This document shows, piece after piece, positions 21,342-22,472 of a stretch of 22,472 nt of DNA. Source of the stretch: Phycisphaerales bacterium UBA2396 (GTDB taxonomy: Bacteria > Planctomycetota > Phycisphaerae > Phycisphaerales > UBA1924); NCBI GenBank assembly GCA_002343325.1, contig DDSG01000086.1, forward strand, positions 583-23,054, read 5' to 3'. The notes under the pieces were generated by a model, which saw nothing but the letters and a program-made list of their open reading frames with translations, ran no database searches and had not been told where the DNA came from. Both the position numbers and the translations under genes were made by a program. The stretch's first letter is position 1, and every line of letters starts with the position of its first letter.

Positions 21342-22472
21342 ATGACGCCTTACTACATCACGACGCCCATCTATTACGTCAATGATCGGCCGCACATCGG
21401 CCATTGCTTCACGACGCTGGTCGCCGACGCTTTCGCGCGGTACGAGCGCTTGTCACGTGGCGGAGGGGCGGACGTCTTCTTCCTGACCGGGACGGACGAG
21501 CACGCCGACAAGGTCGTGTCGTCGGCGGCGGCGCACGGGATGACGCCCCTGCAGTGGGCGGATCACAACGCGGCGCAGTTCGAGGCCGCGTTCGGGTCCA
21601 TCGGTTCCACGCACGGCGACTTCATCCGCACGACGCAGCCCAGGCACACGTCCAAGGTGCTCGAGTACATCGGGCGGCTTCAGGACAAGGGGGACGTGTA
21701 TCTCGGCGACTACACCGGTTGGTGGGACCCTTCGCAGGAGGAGTACCTCACCGAGTCTGTGGCCAAGGACAGCCCGCACGGCCCGTACACCAGCCCGGTC
21801 ACGGGTAAGCCCCTCGAGAAGCGCACGGAGAAGAACTACTTCTTCCGACTGTCGGCTTACGAGGCTCGGCTTCGCGCGCACATCGAGGGCAACCCCGGGT
21901 TCATCCGGCCCGAGTCGCGGCGGAACGAGGTGCTGGGCAGGCTTCGGGATGGGCTGAGCGATATTCCGATCAGCCGTGCGGTGACGAGTGACCCGACGAC
22001 GCAGTGGGGTATCCGGATGCCGAGCGATCAGTCGCACCGGATCTATGTGTGGATCGATGCGCTGTTCAACTACCTGAGCGTGGTCGATACGGCGGAGCGT
22101 CGGCGGTTCTGGCCGGCGTCGGTGCACGTGATGGCGAAGGACATTCTGTGGTTCCACGCGGTGATCTGGCCGAGCCTGCTGATGGCGCTCGGGGAGGCGC
22201 TGCCGCGTTCGGTGTACGTGCACAGCTACTGGGTGCGCGAAGGAAAGAAGATGTCCAAGAGCCTGGGCAACTTCGTCGACCTGGAGCTGCTCAAGGGGTA
22301 TTCGGGGCGGTACGGGCTGGACGCGGTGCGGTGGTATCTGCTGACGCAGGGCCCGCTGGGGAGCACCGACGCGGACTTCTCGTACGCCAAGTTCGTCGAG
22401 ACGTACAACGCTGAGCTTGCGAACGGGATCGGGAACTGCGCGAGCCGCGTGGGGAACATGATCGACAAGTAC
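21342..22472 (+). CDS. metG: Methionyl-tRNA synthetase, 5' part (cut by window end)
   Basis: Open from ATG 21342 to the window edge, 377 residues. The enzyme joins methionine to its tRNA. Class I motifs: the HIGH-type PHIGH at 17-21, TGTDEHADKV near 49-58 and KMSKS at 303-307. The anticodon-binding region begins at the right edge (YNAELANGIGNCASRVGNM). The segment that in many enzymes carries a CxxC zinc knuckle (about 120-138, DYTGWWDPSQEEYLTES) has no cysteine, so this is the zinc-less form, like mitochondrial or some bacterial MetRS. No Shine-Dalgarno; TACACT six bases upstream suggests a leaderless message. The C-terminal part, including any tRNA-binding EMAP-like domain, lies outside. 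Confidence 0.95.
   Translation, partial: MTPYYITTPIYYVNDRPHIGHCFTTLVADAFARYERLSRGGGADVFFLTGTDEHADKVVSSAAAHGMTPLQWADHNAAQFEAAFGSIGSTHGDFIRTTQPRHTSKVLEYIGRLQDKGDVYLGDYTGWWDPSQEEYLTESVAKDSPHGPYTSPVTGKPLEKRTEKNYFFRLSAYEARLRAHIEGNPGFIRPESRRNEVLGRLRDGLSDIPISRAVTSDPTTQWGIRMPSDQSHRIYVWIDALFNYLSVVDTAERRRFWPASVHVMAKDILWFHAVIWPSLLMALGEALPRSVYVHSYWVREGKKMSKSLGNFVDLELLKGYSGRYGLDAVRWYLLTQGPLGSTDADFSYAKFVETYNAELANGIGNCASRVGNMIDKY

Noticed and set aside
1..22472. Search for CRISPR arrays, insertion sequences, integrases, and toxin-antitoxin pairs.
   Set aside because: No regularly spaced repeats, transposase motifs, terminal inverted repeats or toxin-like pairs were seen.

Overview
This GC-rich window (roughly two-thirds G+C by eye) most likely comes from a planctomycete chromosome of the Phycisphaerae/Phycisphaerales. 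The best marker is the secreted subtilase, whose C-terminus is a double EF-hand-like dockerin module ending in the dipeptide Gly-Cys, the 'GC-type dockerin' known mainly from that class. A GldA/GldF/GldG/DUF4340 cluster, several SpoIIE-type phosphatases plus a STAS protein, and many genes without a Shine-Dalgarno sequence fit the same group. No mobile element, CRISPR array or phage gene was seen; this looks like ordinary chromosome.

Left part (1-5900): the 3' end of a CmcI-like SAM-dependent enzyme; then an iron-uptake operon, feoA-feoB plus a small one-helix membrane protein, behind a promoter that carries a Fur-box-like palindrome and seems to give a leaderless feoA message. Convergent to it lie a secreted S8 peptidase and, upstream of that, a STAS-domain protein.

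Middle (6199-11207): a co-directional four-gene operon for a GldA-type ABC ATPase, a six-helix ABC-2 permease, a GldG-like auxiliary protein and a DUF4340 protein, probably one envelope-located machine. Convergent to it is a nucleotide-sugar (UDP-GlcNAc type) dehydrogenase. Divergent from the dehydrogenase is an FHA-GAF-SpoIIE phosphatase, followed by a GC-rich hairpin and a tRNA-Leu(UAG) on the opposite strand.

Right part (14596-22472): a DoxX-like membrane protein overlaps (ATGA) a TonB-like/VWA-like membrane-anchored protein, followed closely by thymidylate kinase. Next come a 73-residue protein with a perfect Shine-Dalgarno, a minus-strand pair (signal-peptide/TPR-like protein, then a GAF-SpoIIE phosphatase), and divergently the 5' part of methionyl-tRNA synthetase, cut by the window end.

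Themes: (1) iron uptake; (2) partner-switching style signalling (one STAS protein, two SpoIIE phosphatases, no kinase in view); (3) envelope and cell-surface functions; (4) housekeeping tRNA/dTMP genes. The most interesting signals are the likely leaderless starts with a -10 box 5-7 bases before the start codon, the Cys-rich CxCxCxC motif in FeoA, the His/Asp-rich FeoB linker, and the VWA-like protein with a degraded metal site. I found no convincing wholly new system. All family calls are by reading motifs, with no database search.
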